Shown piece by piece: positions 35,581 through 44,020 of a DNA stretch of 64,000 nucleotides. Positions within the stretch are counted from its first letter, which is position 1. Each line of letters starts with the position of its first letter. The notes under the pieces are model-generated. The model saw only the letters and a program-made list of their open reading frames with translations, did no database searches and was not told where the DNA came from. Source of the DNA: Croceivirga radicis (GTDB lineage: Bacteria > Bacteroidota > Bacteroidia > Flavobacteriales > Flavobacteriaceae); the NCBI RefSeq assembly GCF_002072105.2, contig NZ_MTBC01000003.1, positions 372,001 through 436,000 of the forward strand, written 5' to 3'. The position numbers and the translations under genes are program-made.

Positions 35581-36837
35581 TTAGCGCAACTTAGCATACT
35601 TACTATCGTATAAATAAGCAGCCAAACCACCAGTTAGTGAGAAAAGTGACAGCATCATAAAAACAATTTGATGCCCTTTTATACCAGGATAGGTGTCTAG
35701 GAAGTATCCATAAAGCGGGCCTGCAAAAATATCGGGTGTATAGCCAACCAAAGAAATTAATCCTACTGCTGTTCCTGTTAATGCCAATGGAATATTGCCT
35801 AATCTTAAAATTGAAAAATAAAGTGCCCTACAGGCATAAACCCCTATACCTACCGTAAAAACGGCCATAAAGAACAAAATAGTTTTATTGGCAACAACTA
35901 ATCCAGAAGCGAACAGTAAACCACCTATTACACAAACAGCAAAACCTAAAATTAAAATTTTGGTTAGTTTAAAACGGTCTGCAAATACACCTAAAGCTAT
36001 TCCTGTTATAGGTCTTAAAAACTGAAGAAACGTTCCTGTTTTTGCCGACTCTACTTGATTTTGGCCCATTACTTCTTCTGCATACAAAGAGATAACATCT
36101 GTAATTTTATAGCCTACATAGCCACAACAGATAATTACCATTAATAACCAAACAGACCTTAGCCGCAACAATTGCTTTATTTCTATCCATTTAATTTTTT
36201 CTTGAGTCTTTTCCTCTTCTATGGTAATATGCTTCATATAACGCCATACAAGAACCCCGATAATGCTTATTAAAAAAGAAGTTGTGTAGATTACTTGTGC
36301 AAAAGCTTTTTTCTTAACCATTGGGCCAATATCTTCTGGTGAACCGGGTAACATAACCGAAAATATAAGTACGCCCAACAACCCAAATAGAGCTCCGGTA
36401 AGTCCTCTACCGCCATCTAAGAAACTAAAAGCCCTACCTTGTAATGTAGCACCACCCCAAACACGTGTAGCTTTTATCATAGGCGCCCAAAACAGAAATA
36501 TCGTTGTAAAACCCCACCAACCATACACTATTTGTAAAACCCAAAGTTGCGGAAATTGAGCATAAACCAAACCTCCCAAAGCGGTTAACCATAAGGCCAT
36601 AGCTATTAATTTTCTGGGCGCATATTTGTCTGCCAAAGGTCCTCCCAACAAATAAGAAATCATGGCCACAATGCCATAAATAGAAAAGCAAAGACCCAAC
36701 TCTACATTAGAAAGCTCAAAGGCATCCATAACGGTAGGTCTAAAAATACGTGTAAGTACAAAGGGTAAAATAAATATAGCTTCGCCAGATAATACCAATA
36801 GTAAAAGGTAGAGCCAGTTTTGGTTAGGTTTTCCCAA
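35581..36837 (-). CDS. major facilitator superfamily transporter
   Basis: The 418-residue protein has about 12 hydrophobic helices and the MFS loop 2-3 signature GGPLADKYAPRK near residue 65-75. A central cytoplasmic loop (HITIEEEKTQEKIKWIEIKQ) splits two six-helix halves. The substrate is not clear from the sequence. The gene is upstream of, and on the same strand as, the ThuA/PQQ-dehydrogenase gene, 180 bp apart, so uptake of a sugar or its oxidation product is a reasonable guess. A hairpin terminator separates it from the DJ-1/PfpI gene further upstream. Confidence 0.88.
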   Translation of the reverse strand: MGKPNQNWLYLLLLVLSGEAIFILPFVLTRIFRPTVMDAFELSNVELGLCFSIYGIVAMISYLLGGPLADKYAPRKLIAMALWLTALGGLVYAQFPQLWVLQIVYGWWGFTTIFLFWAPMIKATRVWGGATLQGRAFSFLDGGRGLTGALFGLLGVLIFSVMLPGSPEDIGPMVKKKAFAQVIYTTSFLISIIGVLVWRYMKHITIEEEKTQEKIKWIEIKQLLRLRSVWLLMVIICCGYVGYKITDVISLYAEEVMGQNQVESAKTGTFLQFLRPITGIALGVFADRFKLTKILILGFAVCVIGGLLFASGLVVANKTILFFMAVFTVGIGVYACRALYFSILRLGNIPLALTGTAVGLISLVGYTPDIFAGPLYGYFLDTYPGIKGHQIVFMMLSLFSLTGGLAAYLYDSKYAKLR

Positions 36838-36887
36838 AGTTGTTTGATTTGCATTAAAAATGATGAAATCCTAGACCAAAAACAAAA

Positions 36888-36912
36888 AAAGCGCAGGAAA
36901 ATCCTGCGCTTT
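36888..36912 (-). terminator. Rho-independent terminator after the DJ-1/PfpI gene
   Basis: AAAGCGCAGGA (36888-36898) and TCCTGCGCTTT (36902-36912) form a perfect 11-bp stem. On the minus strand a long T run follows. Confidence 0.88.
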
Positions 36913-36934
36913 AATCTCTGAACTAAAACAACAC

Positions 36935-37615
36935 TTAATTCAACCTTCTCAACAACATCTCTGCTACAAGTTCAGAGGAGGCGGGGTTTTGTCCTGTTAT
37001 CAACAATCCATCTTCAATGGCATATTCGCTCCAATCATCTTTCTTGGAATACACCCCACCTTTTTCTTTTAACATATCTTCTACCAGAAATGGTACCACA
37101 TCTGTTAATTGTACTGCTTCTTCTTCTGTATTGGTAAAACCAGTTACTTGTTTACCTTTTACCAACGGTTCTCCATTTTGGTCCTTTACGTTTTTAAATA
37201 CCCCTGGTGCATGGCACACGGCAGCAACAGGCTTGTTAGAGGAGTAAAAACTTTCTATTAAAGTTGCGCTAGTTTCACTTTCCGCCAAGTCCCACAGCGG
37301 TCCGTGACCTCCAGGATAAAATACTGCATCAAAATCATCAGCATTTACTTCTGTGAGTTTTTTGGTGTTCGCCATCAACTCCATTGTTTCTTTATCTTCA
37401 AAATAGCGCTTAGTGGCAGGAGTTTGAAAATCTGGTTCATTACTTTTTGGGTCTATAGGTGGCTGTCCGCCTTTTGGTGAAGCTAGCGTTACGTTTACCC
37501 CTTTATCTTTTAACAAATAATAGGGAGCTGCAAACTCTTCTACCCAAAATCCCGTCTTTTCTCCTGTATTTCCTAATTCGTCATGACTGGTCAATACAAA
37601 CAACACATTTTTCAT
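36935..37615 (-). CDS. DJ-1/PfpI-family protein (type 1 glutamine amidotransferase-like)
   Basis: The 226-residue cytoplasmic protein has the nucleophile elbow AAVCHAPGVF with Cys134, the preceding FYPGGHGPLWDLAE block, and an acidic pair in GFWVEEFAAPYY (Glu26-Glu27) as in Hsp31/glyoxalase III-like members. Such proteins act as glyoxalases or deglycases or have chaperone roles; the exact activity is not readable here. It is transcribed alone, with a terminator after it. The 363-bp region upstream also carries the promoter of the divergent BNR-repeat gene. Confidence 0.88.
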   Translation of the reverse strand: MKNVLFVLTSHDELGNTGEKTGFWVEEFAAPYYLLKDKGVNVTLASPKGGQPPIDPKSNEPDFQTPATKRYFEDKETMELMANTKKLTEVNADDFDAVFYPGGHGPLWDLAESETSATLIESFYSSNKPVAAVCHAPGVFKNVKDQNGEPLVKGKQVTGFTNTEEEAVQLTDVVPFLVEDMLKEKGGVYSKKDDWSEYAIEDGLLITGQNPASSELVAEMLLRRLN

Positions 37616-37978
37616 ATCTCTTTTTCTTTTGTTATCAATAAATTATAGTACAAAATTAGTGGCCATGGCCCTGCTTTTTATTGATGTAGGTCAATATTTA
37701 AATATTTATAAATTATTTAAGATGATGGTTCTAGATTACCATAAATACTAACGCTATTGCAAGAATTGCGTTAACAAGCTTTTAAGATATACGATGCCTG
37801 TTTTTGGTATCTTTAGGCGACTAATTAATCCAATCCAGAATGATAAAAGACAAATTGTCTTGCCAAGGTATGCCGCCTAGTTATAATATTACTACTGCTA
37901 ATATCCCAGGCCTAAAAAGGAGCCGATTAAATTAGCATCCGTTTAACTCAAAATAGCTAATTCGACAAACCTTTAAAA
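37616..37978. other. 363-bp divergent intergenic region
   Basis: It lies between two divergent genes. It holds an AT-rich 14-bp palindrome (AATATTTAAATATT, 37693-37706) and a near-consensus -7 box TATCTTTA (37808-37815) facing right without a TTG partner. A 31-codon ATG frame at 37840-37935 has no support. Nothing else was seen. Confidence 0.4.
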
Positions 37979-40900
37979 ATGAAAAAACCGATTCTTCTTT
38001 TACTGTGTCTTGCAGTAAGCTGCCTAAGTTTTGGGCAGGAATTTTCCATGGAGCTACTCCAGGACATTAAACCTAGAAATATTGGCCCAGCTGGCATGAG
38101 TGGGCGTGTTACCACTATTGACGTAGTTACGGACCAACCAGATGTTATGTATGTTGGTACCGCATCTGGAGGTTTATGGAAATCTACTTCTGGTGGCATT
38201 AAATGGGAGCCTATTTTTGATCATGAGCTTACCGCCTCTATTGGTGCGGTTGCCATACAACAAAGCAACCCATCCGTAATTTGGGTAGGTACCGGAGAAG
38301 GTAACCCTAGAAACAGTTTAAATGGTGGTTATGGGGTCTATAAATCCTTGGACGGTGGTAAAAGCTGGATGAGCATGGGGCTTGAGAAAACTAGGCACAT
38401 ACATCGTATTTTAATAGACCCTACAGACCCAAATACCGTGTATGTTGGCGCTATTGGTTCTCCTTGGGGTATTCATGAAGAAAGAGGCGTATACAAAACC
38501 ACGGATGGTGGTAAAACTTGGAAGAAAATTTTATACACCAATCCTAAATCTGGTGTTGCAGATATGGTAATGGACCCAAGTAATCCAAACAAAATTTTGG
38601 TGGCTATGTGGGAGCATAAGCGCGACCCTTGGTTTTTTAAATCTGGTGGTGAAGGCAGTGGCCTGTATATGACCCATGATGGTGGAGAAAATTGGAAAAA
38701 ACTTAGCAATGAAGATGGTTTGCCAAAGGGCGAATTGGGCCGTATTGGTTTGGCTATAGCAAAGAACAAACCCAACATTGTTTATGCGTTGGTAGAAGCT
38801 AAGAAAAATGCATTGTACAAGTCTATCGATGGCGGTTTTAAATGGAAAAAAGTCAATGATAAAGAAGAAATTGGCAACCGTCCTTTTTATTACTCGGACA
38901 TTCGTGTAGACCCAGAAAACGAAAACCGTTTAATCTCTGTATTTACTTACGTAAATGTTTCTGAAGACGGTGGTAAAAGCTTTACTGCTTTAATGCCCGC
39001 CTACGGTGTTGCCAATGGGGTACACCCAGACCATCATGCATTTTACATTCACCCAGAGAATGGCCAATTTATGATAGATGGTAATGACGGTGGTTTAAAC
39101 ATTTCTAAAGATGGAGGTAAAACCTGGCGTTTTATTGGCAACCTACCTGTAGCACAGTTTTATCATATTAGCGTAGATAATGAGTATCCGTATAACGTGT
39201 ACGGCGGTATGCAAGATAATGGTTCTTGGAGAGGACCTGCTTACGTTTGGAAAGCCCAAGGTATACGTAACAGTTATTGGCAAGAAATTGCGTTTGGTGA
39301 TGGGTTTGATGTGGTACCAGACAAAGACAACAGCCAATATGGTTATGCAATGAGCCAACAAGGATTTGTAAGCCGTTACGATTGGAAAACGGGTAACAAT
39401 TACATTGTACGCCCAACACCACCAGACGCGGACACCAAACTTCGTTTTAACTGGAATGCCGGTATTGGGCAAGACCCGTTCGATAATAGCACGGTTTATT
39501 TTGGAAGTCAGTTTGTGCACAAGTCTACCGACAAAGGGTTGACCTGGCAGGTAATCTCTCCAGATTTAACCACAAACGACCCAGAAAAGCAAAAACAAAG
39601 TGAAAGTGGTGGTTTAACTATGGATGCTACTGGCGCGGAAAATCACTGTACGGTATTGGTAATAGAACCTTCACCGGTAGAAAAAGACATGCTTTGGGTG
39701 GGTACCGATGATGGTCGTGTGCATATTACGCAAAACGGCGGACAAACTTGGACAGAAGTAACAGCTAATCTTAAGGGTCTACCTAAAGGAAGTTGGATTC
39801 CACAAATTAAGGCCTCACAAAAAAACAAGGGCGAAGCTTTATTAATCGCTAACGATTATAGACGTTTTAATTACACACCATACGCTTACAGAACTAAGGA
39901 TTATGGTAAAACATGGACCCGTATTGTAGATGGAAACGATGTAGAAAGCTATACGCTTTCTATAATAGAAGACCCAGAAAATCCAAATCTAGTCTTCTTA
40001 GGTACGGATGATGGTTTGTATGTGTCTTTCAATGCAGGTGAAAAATGGCAAAAATGGGGTAAATCTTTCCCTACAGTTTCTACAAAAGATTTAGCTATAC
40101 ACCCAAGAGAGCAAGATTTGGTCATAGGAACATTTGGTAGGGCCGCTTGGGTTTTAGACGATATTAGACCTTTACGTGCTATTGCCAAGGACATGAGCAT
40201 TCTTAATAAAGAAGTAGCCCTTTTTGAGAGTCCAACCGCCTATTTAGCATCATACCAACAACCCACAGGTAGCAGATTTGGTGCAGATGCATTGTACAAT
40301 GCAGAGAACAGAGAATATGGGGCTATGCTAACCTATTTCTTAAAAGAAGGCAGCAAAAAGGCAGATAAAGCAGCAAAAAAAGAAGAAAAGGAAGATGCTG
40401 AGGAGGCGGAAACTAACCAAAAAGAAATGACGGGTGTTCAGAAAAAAGATTCTGTCCAGTTCGATATTATTGATGGAGACCGTCTAATACGTACCCTTAA
40501 AATTAAAACACCAGAAAAGGCGGGCTTTCATAGGTTATATTGGAACATGGACGAGAAAGGCCCAGACCGCCCTTCAAGAAGAATCAGCAAAGGTAAAAGA
40601 GAACGTGGAGGGGTTACGGTTAAACCAGGAACTTATCGCGTACAGGTAAGTCATGGAACAACCATGGACGAAACCACAATTAAAGTAGAAACCGACCCAA
40701 GATTGGATGTAGATATGGCTTCTGTGAATGAAGTTTACAATACCGCCAAGCAGTTACAGGATTTTACACAAACCGCTGCAGATGCCGTAAAGCAATTGGT
40801 AGAAAGTAAAGAATTGGCCAACAGCTTTAAAAAAGATATGCAGGACTTAGATAAAGAAAAGTTCAAAGAACAAATAAAAGCATCTAAAGAAATTGTAAAA

Positions 40901-41200
40901 GAAATTGATAGTGTTATAGCTTTATATATTGGTAAAGAAGATAAGCGCCAAGGTATTACCCGTAATCCAGAAATTACCGTAATGAATAGAATTGGTACAG
41001 CTTCTGGCTATATCCAGAGTAGGCAAACAGGCATTACCAATACAGAACGTCAGTTACTAAAATTTGCGGAAGATGAATTAACCACCGCTTTAGAAAAAAC
41101 CAATACCTTTTTTAATCAGAAGTGGAAACCCTATCAAAGCAGCATTAAAGCTTTGGATTTATCGCCCTTTAAGGAGGTAAAAACATTTAGTTTAAAATAG
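37979..41200 (+). CDS. secreted VPS10/sortilin-type BNR-repeat beta-propeller protein
   Basis: The 1073-residue protein has a signal peptide (MKKPILLLLCLAVSCLSFGQ) and at least ten Asp-box/BNR repeats of the S-x-DGG-x-x-W type (KSLDGGKSW, KTTDGGKTW, MTHDGGENW, KSIDGGFKW, ISKDGGKTW, ITQNGGQTW, RTKDYGKTW and others), giving a large propeller over residues about 30-730. A lysine/glutamate-rich linker (about 795-825) separates it from a C-terminal part with FlgD-like FHRLYWNMDEKGP and a helical segment. The family is abundant in marine Bacteroidota and is often annotated as glycosyl hydrolase, but no catalytic evidence is visible. It is probably periplasmic or surface-located. It is transcribed alone and ends at a strong hairpin. 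Confidence 0.88.
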   Translation: MKKPILLLLCLAVSCLSFGQEFSMELLQDIKPRNIGPAGMSGRVTTIDVVTDQPDVMYVGTASGGLWKSTSGGIKWEPIFDHELTASIGAVAIQQSNPSVIWVGTGEGNPRNSLNGGYGVYKSLDGGKSWMSMGLEKTRHIHRILIDPTDPNTVYVGAIGSPWGIHEERGVYKTTDGGKTWKKILYTNPKSGVADMVMDPSNPNKILVAMWEHKRDPWFFKSGGEGSGLYMTHDGGENWKKLSNEDGLPKGELGRIGLAIAKNKPNIVYALVEAKKNALYKSIDGGFKWKKVNDKEEIGNRPFYYSDIRVDPENENRLISVFTYVNVSEDGGKSFTALMPAYGVANGVHPDHHAFYIHPENGQFMIDGNDGGLNISKDGGKTWRFIGNLPVAQFYHISVDNEYPYNVYGGMQDNGSWRGPAYVWKAQGIRNSYWQEIAFGDGFDVVPDKDNSQYGYAMSQQGFVSRYDWKTGNNYIVRPTPPDADTKLRFNWNAGIGQDPFDNSTVYFGSQFVHKSTDKGLTWQVISPDLTTNDPEKQKQSESGGLTMDATGAENHCTVLVIEPSPVEKDMLWVGTDDGRVHITQNGGQTWTEVTANLKGLPKGSWIPQIKASQKNKGEALLIANDYRRFNYTPYAYRTKDYGKTWTRIVDGNDVESYTLSIIEDPENPNLVFLGTDDGLYVSFNAGEKWQKWGKSFPTVSTKDLAIHPREQDLVIGTFGRAAWVLDDIRPLRAIAKDMSILNKEVALFESPTAYLASYQQPTGSRFGADALYNAENREYGAMLTYFLKEGSKKADKAAKKEEKEDAEEAETNQKEMTGVQKKDSVQFDIIDGDRLIRTLKIKTPEKAGFHRLYWNMDEKGPDRPSRRISKGKRERGGVTVKPGTYRVQVSHGTTMDETTIKVETDPRLDVDMASVNEVYNTAKQLQDFTQTAADAVKQLVESKELANSFKKDMQDLDKEKFKEQIKASKEIVKEIDSVIALYIGKEDKRQGITRNPEITVMNRIGTASGYIQSRQTGITNTERQLLKFAEDELTTALEKTNTFFNQKWKPYQSSIKALDLSPFKEVKTFSLK

Positions 41201-41206
41201 TAACCC

Positions 41207-41246
41207 AATAGGTCCATTCCCACAAAGGGAATGGACCTATTATTTA
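41207..41246 (+). terminator. long-stem terminator after the BNR-repeat gene
   Basis: A perfect 15-bp stem (41207-41221 with 41227-41241) and a 5-nt loop ACAAA. The T run is short (ATTTA). Confidence 0.75.
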
Positions 41247-41273
41247 ACATCTTATAGAATTACATAGAGGCTT

Positions 41274-41969
41274 ATGAAAAAGTTAATAGCTCTTGGACTA
41301 TTATTAACCTCACTTTTTACCCATTCCCAAATTAACGGAGAAGGTGAGTTAGGTGCATGGTACATGTATTTTGGTACCAACAAGCTCGCAGAAAAATGGA
41401 GCTTACATACCGAGGCACAATTTAGATATTTTGAAACTACAGATAACTTTAACCAGTTATTGCTGCGTACCGGAGCCAATTACCATATTAACCAAGATGC
41501 TATTGCAACCCTAGGTTATGGATTTATTGAAACAGACGGTAGCTTTTTAAATTTGCCAGGAGAGACCAATAGTAAAGAACACCGAATTTTTGAACAGTTT
41601 ATTTTAAAAAATAAAGTTTGGGAATTGCTATTTGAACACCGGTATCGTCTAGAACAACGTTTTTTGGAGTTTGCCAATAACACTACGGATACGCAACACC
41701 GTGCACGTTATCGCCTGCAAGTTACACTCCCCTTGACCAATACCTTTTTCTTAAATTTTTACGATGAATTATTCATTAACCTGCAAGACGATTTGTTTGG
41801 TCAAAACCGCCTTTACGGTGCTTTAGGTGTACATGTAACGGAAAACAGCAGCGTGCAAATTGGTTACTTAAGAAACCAATTTACCAATGCGGTTTATGAT
41901 AGACTCCAGATAGGAATCTTCTATAATCCCGACTTATCTGGTCTCTTTAAAAAGAAATCTAAAAGTTAA
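41274..41969 (+). CDS. DUF2490 outer-membrane-like protein
   Basis: The 231-residue product has a signal peptide (MKKLIALGLLLTSLFTHSQ) and alternating beta-strand sequence typical of a small barrel: GAWYMYFGTNKLAEKWSLHTEAQFR, NQLLLRTGANYHIN, FEHRYRLEQRF and NQFTNAVYDRLQIGIFYNPD. This is the DUF2490 family, whose role is unknown. Aromatic residues near strand ends fit an outer-membrane position. It stands between two hairpin-free gaps and is probably monocistronic. Confidence 0.85.
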   Translation: MKKLIALGLLLTSLFTHSQINGEGELGAWYMYFGTNKLAEKWSLHTEAQFRYFETTDNFNQLLLRTGANYHINQDAIATLGYGFIETDGSFLNLPGETNSKEHRIFEQFILKNKVWELLFEHRYRLEQRFLEFANNTTDTQHRARYRLQVTLPLTNTFFLNFYDELFINLQDDLFGQNRLYGALGVHVTENSSVQIGYLRNQFTNAVYDRLQIGIFYNPDLSGLFKKKSKS

Positions 41970-42022
41970 CATTTCAGGGCATTAAACACCACTTACTTTG
42001 GCCTTGTTAAAAATAAATAGTT

Positions 42023-43237
42023 ATGAAAACGGACAAAGTTAAGTTTACCAATAATAAAGGCCAGCAATTAGTTGGTCTTTTAGAATTTCCTGTTAATAGG
42101 CATCCGCACAATTTTGTGCTTTTTGCACATTGCTTTACCTGCACTAAAAACCTTTTGGCCATAAAAAACATTTCTAGAGGCTTAACCGCCAACGGGTTTG
42201 GAGTGTTACGATTTGATTTTACTGGATTGGGAGAAAGTGAAGGCGACTTTGCGGATACCAATTTTTCTGGTAACGTGGAAGATTTAATAGCAGCTGCAAA
42301 TTTTCTAGGTAAAACATACCAAGCACCACGTCTATTAGTAGGCCATTCCTTAGGGGGCGCAGCCGTTTTACAAGCTGCCGCTAAATTAGATTCTGTAATA
42401 GCAGTAGCTACCATAGGGGCACCTAGCCATCCAAAGCATGTAAAACATCTTTTTAAATCAGATTTAGAAAAAATAAACACAACCGGAAATGCGGTTGTAA
42501 ATTTAGGCGGAAGGGATTTCACAATTAAAAGACAATTTATATCGGACTTAGAGGAACATGGGGCAAAAGAGGCCATAAAAAACTTAAGAAAACCCCTGCT
42601 AGTAATGCATTCGCCACAAGATACCGTTGTAGGTATTAAAAATGCAGAAGAAATTTATACCGCAGCGCATCACCCCAAAAGTTATGTTTCCCTGGATGGT
42701 GCAGACCACTTATTATCCCGCCAAGAAGATTCTCTATATTCAGGAAACCTAATTGGTACCTGGGCCGCACGTTATGTGGATATTACCAAGGAGGCCTCGG
42801 TAAAAACCACACACGAAGTTGTAGCCAGTTTGGATAGTGAAGATAATTTTACAACGCAAATGAAAGTGGGCGACCATTTTATGGTAGCAGATGAGCCTAT
42901 TTCTTTTGGAGGCAATAACTTTGGCCCTTCACCTTATGAAATGGTATCTGCCGGCCTATCTGCTTGTACCGCTATGACCGTACAAATGTATGCCAAACGC
43001 AAAAGTTGGCCTTTAACAAATATAGAGGTGCATACAACGTACAGCAAAGAGCATGCTTTAGACTGCGAAAGTTGCGAAGAAGCCGGTTCAAAAATTGATA
43101 CGTTTAATAGGTTTATAAGGTTTACAGGTAATTTAACTACGGCACAGCAAGACAAATTATTGGAAATTGCTGATAAATGCCCTGTTCACAGAACTTTGCA
43201 AACCAAAACCCAGATTATTACAAAGAAAATTAATTAG
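42023..43237 (+). CDS. bifunctional alpha/beta hydrolase - OsmC family protein
   Basis: The 404-residue protein joins an alpha/beta hydrolase (residues about 1-255) with an OsmC/Ohr-like domain (about 265-404). The hydrolase has the nucleophile elbow GHSLGGAA, an Asp in MHSPQDTVVG and His in GADHLLSRQ. The OsmC part has the two redox cysteines in LSACTAMTVQMYAKRK and DKCPVHRTL, which reduce organic peroxides in known members. The fusion is common in Bacteroidota and proteobacteria. The downstream gene encodes Cu/Zn superoxide dismutase, so an oxidative-stress context is likely. The substrate of the hydrolase half is unknown. Confidence 0.9.
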   Translation: MKTDKVKFTNNKGQQLVGLLEFPVNRHPHNFVLFAHCFTCTKNLLAIKNISRGLTANGFGVLRFDFTGLGESEGDFADTNFSGNVEDLIAAANFLGKTYQAPRLLVGHSLGGAAVLQAAAKLDSVIAVATIGAPSHPKHVKHLFKSDLEKINTTGNAVVNLGGRDFTIKRQFISDLEEHGAKEAIKNLRKPLLVMHSPQDTVVGIKNAEEIYTAAHHPKSYVSLDGADHLLSRQEDSLYSGNLIGTWAARYVDITKEASVKTTHEVVASLDSEDNFTTQMKVGDHFMVADEPISFGGNNFGPSPYEMVSAGLSACTAMTVQMYAKRKSWPLTNIEVHTTYSKEHALDCESCEEAGSKIDTFNRFIRFTGNLTTAQQDKLLEIADKCPVHRTLQTKTQIITKKIN

Positions 43238-43294
43238 ACTTACCAATAGAGCACATAGTTTTTACAATTGTGCTAAGAATGATTTACTCCATTT

Positions 43295-43325
43295 TTGATT
43301 TGAGCCGCTTATTTTTTTACTTTTA
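43295..43325 (+). promoter_or_regulatory. probable promoter of the Cu/Zn superoxide dismutase gene
   Basis: TTG (43295-43297), a 20-bp spacer and TACTTTTA (43318-43325, one mismatch to TAnnTTTG), 24 bp before the ATG. Confidence 0.45.
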
Positions 43326-43349
43326 ACAAAATCTAAAAGTCTATTACAA

Positions 43350-43949
43350 ATGAAAAAACTAGCAATATTACCCTTAGCCACTTTACTTATAGCCCTAGGC
43401 AGTTGTAAAGAAGCTAAAAAAGAAACCAAAGAAGGCATGCAAGAGGTAGAGGAAAGCATGGATAAAGTAGTTGAAGAGGTTACCAATGAAATTGAAGTGG
43501 AAAAAATTACTTTTACCCTTGAGCCAAAAAGCGATAGCAATGTAAATGGGGAAGCTACTTTTGAATCTAATGGAGAAAAAGTTATGATGATTGCCAAACT
43601 ATCTGGGTTAACACCTGGAGAGCACGCCATACATTTACACGAAAAGGCAGATTGTTCTTCTGCGGATGGAAAATCTACTGGCGGCCACTGGAACCCTACA
43701 TTTAAGCCACATGGTAAGTGGGGCGCAGAGGAAGGCTACCACAAAGGGGATATTGGTAACTTTACAGCAGACGAGGAAGGAAACGCAACCGTTGAATTTG
43801 CTACAGACGAATGGTGTATTGGCTGTGAAGATGAAACCAAGAATATATTAGGTAAAGCGGTTATCGTGCACCAAGGCGTGGACGACTATACTTCACAACC
43901 AAGTGGAGCTGCCGGAGCAAGAGTAGCTTGTACGGGGATAATCCAATAA
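43350..43949 (+). CDS. sodC: Cu/Zn superoxide dismutase lipoprotein
   Basis: The 199-residue protein has a lipoprotein signal (LLIALGSCKE) and an acidic helical spacer of about 35 residues before the SOD fold. The copper ligands are in HAIHLHEKADC, the bridging and zinc histidines in GGHWNP, KPHG and YHKGD, a copper histidine in VIVHQGVDDY, and the active-site arginine in GAARV-like AGARVAC. It converts superoxide to peroxide in the periplasm or at the surface. An insert DEWCIGCEDETKN adds two cysteines not found in typical members. The neighbouring OsmC fusion fits an oxidative-stress role. Confidence 0.92.
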   Translation: MKKLAILPLATLLIALGSCKEAKKETKEGMQEVEESMDKVVEEVTNEIEVEKITFTLEPKSDSNVNGEATFESNGEKVMMIAKLSGLTPGEHAIHLHEKADCSSADGKSTGGHWNPTFKPHGKWGAEEGYHKGDIGNFTADEEGNATVEFATDEWCIGCEDETKNILGKAVIVHQGVDDYTSQPSGAAGARVACTGIIQ

Positions 43950-43966
43950 AAAGAACATCAAATTAG

Positions 43967-43995
43967 AAAACCGCTCTTAAGAGCGGTTTTTTTGT
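43967..43995 (+). terminator. Rho-independent terminator after sodC
   Basis: AAAACCGCTC (43967-43976), loop TTAA and GAGCGGTTTT (43981-43990), followed by TTT. Confidence 0.9.
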
Positions 43996-44020
43996 GCATA
44001 ATACCAAACCTTTAATCCTC

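Noticed and set aside
37840-37935. 31-codon ATG frame upstream of the BNR-repeat gene
   Set aside because: No signal sequence, family resemblance or clear promoter; probably leader DNA.
42007-42576. 189-codon minus-strand frame opposite the alpha/beta hydrolase-OsmC gene
   Set aside because: The plus-strand gene has clear catalytic motifs; the minus-strand frame has none.
43994-44020. GTG start for the MFS transporter
   Set aside because: The codon lies in the T run of the sodC terminator, so it is unlikely to be in the mRNA as a start region.
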